Shown: positions 8,640 to 10,126 of the stretch, piece by piece
Layout: every line of letters starts with the position of its first letter
Position numbering within the stretch: position 1 is the stretch's first letter
Source of the DNA: an uncultured Oscillospiraceae bacterium
GTDB taxonomy: Bacteria > Bacillota > Clostridia > Oscillospirales > Oscillospiraceae
NCBI GenBank assembly: GCA_900763675.1
Contig: CAAFLE010000057.1
Span: 1 to 10,126, forward strand
DNA length: 10,126 nt
Direction: 5' to 3'
The notes under the pieces: model-generated
Database searches by the model: none
What the model was told of the DNA's origin: nothing
What the model saw: only the letters and a program-made list of their open reading frames with translations
Position numbers and translations under genes: made by a program

Positions 8640-8858
8640 TCAGGGCACAGGGTCATAGAAATCGTGTTCGCCGGTGTGGAACGGATGGCACCGGCAGATG
8701 CGCTTGAATGCGAGCCAGCCTCCCTTGGCGGCGCCGTATTTCTCAATCGCTTCCAGCGCGTACTGGGAGCAGGTCGGGATGAACCGGCAGCAGGGAGGCT
8801 TTCGGGGAGAGATATATTTCCGGTAAAATCGAATGAGCCGGAGAAGAACGGTTTTCAT
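8640..8858 (-). CDS. yidD: Membrane protein insertion efficiency factor YidD
   Basis: YidD is a small membrane-associated protein that assists YidC-dependent insertion. At 72 residues it has the normal length and the full family pattern: an amphipathic N-terminal helix (LLRLIRFYRKYISP, 5-18), the Cys-containing core PPCCRFIPTCSQYALEAI (21-38), GAAKGGWLAFKRICRCHPF (42-60) and the GEHDFYDPVP end. Its ATG overlaps the rnpA stop as ATGA (8855-8858), so translation is likely coupled to rnpA; GGAGGAG in the rnpA 3' end serves as its ribosome binding site. The order rnpA-yidD-yidC is the classic one. Confidence 0.97.
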   Translation of the reverse strand: MKTVLLRLIRFYRKYISPRKPPCCRFIPTCSQYALEAIEKYGAAKGGWLAFKRICRCHPFHTGEHDFYDPVP

Positions 8859-9205
8859 GGCTGTTTCTCCTCCGCCGTAAGCGAGAGCTTGCGGCAGGCG
8901 CGGAGAAAGTCCCGCTCCAGCTCTCCGTAGGCGGCGGTGACGCTGCGCGAGCGTGCAACGACCACAAGCTCCGCACCGCGGCGCAGCTCGGCTTCGTGGA
9001 GACGGTAGATCTCCCGCAGACGCCGCCGGACGCGGTTGCGCGTCACGGCGTGGCCGAGCCGGGTCGTAACGGTGAAGCCCACGCGGTTGCCGTCGGTCTT
9101 GACCCGGCGGGCATACACGACGAGCGTAGGCGTTACCGCACTTTTCCCCTTGGCGTACAGGCGGCGGAACTCATAGTTTTTCTTAATGGTTTCGGTAAAC
9201 TCCAT
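8855..9205 (-). CDS. rnpA: Ribonuclease P protein component
   Basis: RnpA is the basic protein subunit that helps the RNase P RNA bind and trim the 5' leader of pre-tRNA. The 116-residue protein has the family signature NRVRRRLREIYR (about 57-68), preceded by RVGFTVTTRLGHAVTRNRVR, and the N-terminal aromatic cleft residues in NYEFRRLYAKGKS (10-22). ATG at 9205 follows AAGGAGG (9217-9223) at 11 bp. The gene starts 53 bp after the rpmH stop and overlaps yidD by 4 bp. A hairpin in the rpmH-rnpA gap touches its ribosome binding site and may adjust output relative to L34. Confidence 0.97.
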   Translation of the reverse strand: MEFTETIKKNYEFRRLYAKGKSAVTPTLVVYARRVKTDGNRVGFTVTTRLGHAVTRNRVRRRLREIYRLHEAELRRGAELVVVARSRSVTAAYGELERDFLRACRKLSLTAEEKQP

Positions 9206-9222
9206 CGGCGCTCACGCCTCCT

Positions 9223-9249
9223 TCACCGGAGAAGAATCGCTCCCGGCGA
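9223..9249 (-). promoter_or_regulatory. Hairpin in the rpmH-rnpA gap
   Basis: In the - strand transcript, TCGCCGGGAG (9249-9240) can pair with CTCCGGTGA (9231-9223), leaving one bulged G, one G-U pair and an 8-nt loop. It lies 10 nt after the rpmH stop and ends on the first base of the rnpA Shine-Dalgarno. There is no T-run. It could protect the rpmH message or hold back rnpA translation; pairing is moderate, so this is tentative. Confidence 0.45.
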
Positions 9250-9258
9250 GAGGGTTGC

Positions 9259-9393
9259 TCAGGCGGTGAGTTCCTTGCGACCCTTGGCGCGGCGGCGGGC
9301 GAGGACCTTGCGGCCGTTGGCGGTGGACATTCTCTTGCGGAAGCCGTGCTCCTTGGCACGCTGGCGCTTCTTGGGCTGGTAAGTGCGGATCAT
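9259..9393 (-). CDS. rpmH: 50S ribosomal protein L34
   Basis: L34 is a very small, highly basic protein of the large ribosomal subunit. The 44 codons read MIRTYQPKKRQRAKEHGFRK, then RMSTANGRKVLARRRAKGRK and ELTA. This has the L34 pattern KR-R-K-HGFRKRM-T--GRKVL--RR-KGRK-L at the usual length of 44. ATG at 9393 has AAAGGA (9404-9409) 10 bp upstream. It is the first gene of the rpmH-rnpA-yidD-yidC-khpB cluster, directly behind a consensus promoter and a leader of about 94 nt. Confidence 0.98.
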   Translation of the reverse strand: MIRTYQPKKRQRAKEHGFRKRMSTANGRKVLARRRAKGRKELTA

Positions 9394-9422
9394 AGGGGAC
9401 ACATCCTTTCAAATTTTTTCCC

Positions 9423-9480
9423 ATTATTCTCAACACCGGGACGTTTCCGCCGCCGGCGCAGATGGCGAATAAGAGATAAT
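9423..9480 (-). promoter_or_regulatory. Structured 5' leader of rpmH
   Basis: In the - strand leader, ATTATCTC (9480-9473) can pair with GAGAATAAT (9431-9423) with one bulged base. Inside, CGCCGG (9458-9453) can pair with CCGGTG (9439-9434) with one G-U pair. The fold fills much of the roughly 94-nt leader and ends 13 nt before the Shine-Dalgarno AAAGGA. It could be a ribosomal-protein feedback site or simply a stabilising fold. Confidence 0.4.
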
Positions 9481-9493
9481 CAGACAAATATGA

Positions 9494-9523
9494 ATTATAT
9501 AGTAAAAAGACGCGGTATGTCAA
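9494..9523 (-). promoter_or_regulatory. Consensus sigma-A promoter of the rpmH cluster
   Basis: On the - strand, TTGACA (9523-9518) and TATAAT (9499-9494) are both perfect hexamers, spaced by 18 bp. Transcription would start near 9487. Such a strong promoter suits L34 and RNase P expression. It sits only 12 bp past the T-run of the terminator of the neighbouring gene. Confidence 0.9.
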
Positions 9524-9535
9524 CCTTTTTCGGAC

Positions 9536-9570
9536 AAAAAACCGGTCGGGTGCGCTGTACACCCGACCGG
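9536..9570 (-). terminator. Terminator of the His-rich repeat protein gene
   Basis: A perfect 11-bp stem, CCGGTCGGGTG (9542-9552) with CACCCGACCGG (9560-9570), closes a 7-nt loop and is followed on the - strand by six T (9541-9536). It begins 14 bp after the stop codon of the gene at 9585-9905 and separates it from the rpmH promoter. Confidence 0.93.
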
Positions 9571-9584
9571 CGGCATGGGATCGC

Positions 9585-9905
9585 TTATTTCTTTTCCTCG
9601 TGATGCTCGTGGTGAGGCATATGCTCGGTCCAGCCGATCAGCTCGCCCTCGTAGGTGACGTCGGGGACTTCGACCGGCTCGCCCGCCATTTCCTTTACGA
9701 ACTCGGTCTCCACAAGCTCTTCCGGGTCTTCCTTGTGATGCTCGTGATGTTCGTGCTCATGGGGCGTATGCTCGGCCCAGCCGATCAGCTCGCCTTCGTA
9801 GGTAACGTCCGGGACTTCCACGGGCTCTACCGCCATTTCCTTTACAAATTCGGTTTCCACATACTCTTCGGCTTTGGTTTCGGGGGTCTTTTCTTCCTTG
9901 CTCAT
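9585..9905 (-). CDS. Acidic His-rich protein with two 34-residue repeats, function unknown
   Basis: I do not recognise this family. The 106-residue product is very acidic, has 12 His, no Cys, no signal peptide and no membrane segment, so it is probably cytoplasmic. After a short charged N-terminus it consists of two near-identical units: residues about 13-47 (EEYVETEFVKEMAVEPVEVP, then DVTYEGELIGWAEH) and about 62-96 (EELVETEFVKEMAGEPVEVP, then DVTYEGELIGWTEH). Each is followed by a His/Glu cluster (HEHEHHEHH; HHEHHEEKK). The clusters suggest metal binding (Ni, Zn, Co or Cu), but this is inference from composition. It is a real gene by independent signs: Shine-Dalgarno AAAGGA 10 bp before the ATG, an extended -10 promoter, a strong terminator, and mostly silent differences between the repeats. 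It is transcribed alone, beside rpmH. Confidence 0.85.
   Translation of the reverse strand: MSKEEKTPETKAEEYVETEFVKEMAVEPVEVPDVTYEGELIGWAEHTPHEHEHHEHHKEDPEELVETEFVKEMAGEPVEVPDVTYEGELIGWTEHMPHHEHHEEKK
9621..9722 (-). repeat. Intragenic repeat, copy 2 (C-terminal)
   Basis: About 102 bp that matches 9768-9869 at an offset of 147 bp (49 codons) with 13 mismatches (about 87% identity by direct comparison). It encodes the second unit of the His-rich protein. Confidence 0.93.
9768..9869 (-). repeat. Intragenic repeat, copy 1 (N-terminal)
   Basis: Partner of 9621-9722. Five of the 13 differences fall in three changed codons (Tyr/Leu, Val/Gly, Ala/Thr); the other eight are silent. The His-rich stretch next to each copy is also similar, but differs by a short in-frame length change. 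Confidence 0.93.
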
Positions 9906-9937
9906 GGTTTTTCCGTCCTTTCATATCGTTGCGCCAA

Positions 9938-9961
9938 GGGAATGCCGCCGGAGCGGTTCCC
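9938..9961 (-). promoter_or_regulatory. Hairpin in the leader of the His-rich gene
   Basis: In the - strand leader, GGGAA (9961-9957) pairs with TTCCC (9942-9938), and inside it CCGC (9956-9953) pairs with GCGG (9948-9945). There is a 2-nt bulge (9944-9943) and a 4-nt loop. It lies 16 nt before the Shine-Dalgarno. Confidence 0.5.
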
Positions 9962-9968
9962 GCCATGT

Positions 9969-9990
9969 TCATGCTTTTTTTATAGCATGA
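9969..9990. promoter_or_regulatory. Palindrome over the -10 region, operator candidate
   Basis: TCATGCT (9969-9975), an 8-bp AT-only spacer (9976-9983) and AGCATGA (9984-9990) form a perfect 7-bp-arm inverted repeat. It covers the -10 box (9979-9984) and the predicted start near 9972 of the His-rich gene. This is where a repressor would act. No terminator role is likely because no T-run follows the stem on either strand. Confidence 0.5.
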
Positions 9991-10007
9991 GGGAAAAGGC
10001 GCGTCAA
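9979..10007 (-). promoter_or_regulatory. Extended -10 promoter of the His-rich gene
   Basis: On the - strand, TTGACG (10007-10002) and TATAAA (9984-9979) are spaced by 17 bp, with TG one base before the -10 box (TGCTATAAA). Each box matches five of six consensus bases. Transcription would start near 9972, leaving a leader of about 67 nt. Confidence 0.8.
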
Positions 10008-10089
10008 TACAAATATGTGTAAAAAAGATGACAGAATTTTCGGTAAAAAAGGGGAGACGGCTGTTCCCGGACGTTGAAAAACCGGCGTA

Positions 10090-10119
10090 TTGACGGCTTA
10101 CCAAGAAAAAGAGTAAAAT
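10090..10119 (+). promoter_or_regulatory. Promoter pointing out of the right edge
   Basis: TTGACG (10090-10095) and TAAAAT (10114-10119) are spaced by 18 bp on the + strand, each matching five of six consensus bases. Transcription would start at about the last base of the window, so the gene it drives is not visible. It is divergent from the His-rich gene's promoter; the stretch 10020-10089 between them holds no gene that I can support. Confidence 0.5.
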
Positions 10120-10126
10120 ATACAAA

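Noticed and set aside
9621..9869. CRISPR-like repeat or mobile repeat
   Set aside because: Only two copies exist, both in frame inside one gene with mostly silent differences, and the spacing is coding. It is a protein repeat, not an array or insertion element.
9600..10022. Open frame (140 codons) on the + strand opposite the His-rich gene
   Set aside because: It is internally repetitive only because the - strand gene is. It crosses that gene's promoter and operator, and no ribosome binding site was seen.
10016..10024. TGTGTAAAA, a possible DnaA box
   Set aside because: It matches the box TGTGGATAA at only 7 of 9 positions, and no cluster of similar sites is seen. A single degenerate match in AT-rich sequence is not evidence of an origin.

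Overview
The window looks like chromosomal core sequence from a GC-rich (about 60% by eye, not counted) anaerobic Firmicute, most likely a gut member of Oscillospirales/Ruminococcaceae-type Clostridia. The reasons are: the gene order hrcA-grpE-dnaK-dnaJ behind a CIRCE operator (typical of Firmicutes); a DnaK without the roughly 24-residue N-terminal insertion found in Gram-negative DnaK; a Jag_N-KH-R3H KhpB protein next to YidC; and strong AGGAGG-type ribosome binding sites. The family-level placement is inference.

Positions 1-4979 (+ strand) hold the class I heat-shock operon. A TTGACA/TAAATT promoter overlaps a near-perfect CIRCE element (83-109), and a degenerate second CIRCE-like element follows it. 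Then come hrcA (repressor), grpE (nucleotide exchange factor), dnaK (Hsp70) and dnaJ (Hsp40), closed by a 16-bp-stem terminator. HrcA represses the operon when it is folded and bound to CIRCE; the three chaperone genes form one refolding machine. A second promoter-like site sits just before dnaK, and a GC-rich hairpin lies between dnaK and dnaJ.

Positions 4992-6333 hold a single-gene unit: an extended -10 promoter and a MalY/PatB-type PLP enzyme (probable C-S beta-lyase or aminotransferase). It ends in a hairpin with T-rich tails on both strands that also serves the converging cluster.

Positions 9523-6345 (- strand) hold the conserved cluster rpmH-rnpA-yidD-yidC-khpB, driven by a consensus TTGACA/TATAAT promoter. 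It encodes ribosomal protein L34, the RNase P protein, two membrane-protein insertion factors and an RNA-binding protein. The usual partners dnaA (beside rpmH) and mnmE/mnmG (after jag) are not in the window. rpmH was found by reading the sequence directly because it is only 44 codons long.

Positions 9536-10007 (- strand) hold the least explained unit. It is a 106-residue acidic, histidine-rich protein made of two near-identical 34-residue repeats, each followed by a His/Glu tail. It has its own promoter, a perfect 7-bp-arm palindrome over the -10 region, a leader hairpin and a strong terminator. At the right edge a + strand promoter points out of the window. The repeat protein and its control region are the best candidates for something undescribed; the rest is ordinary core genome with some notable regulatory detail.
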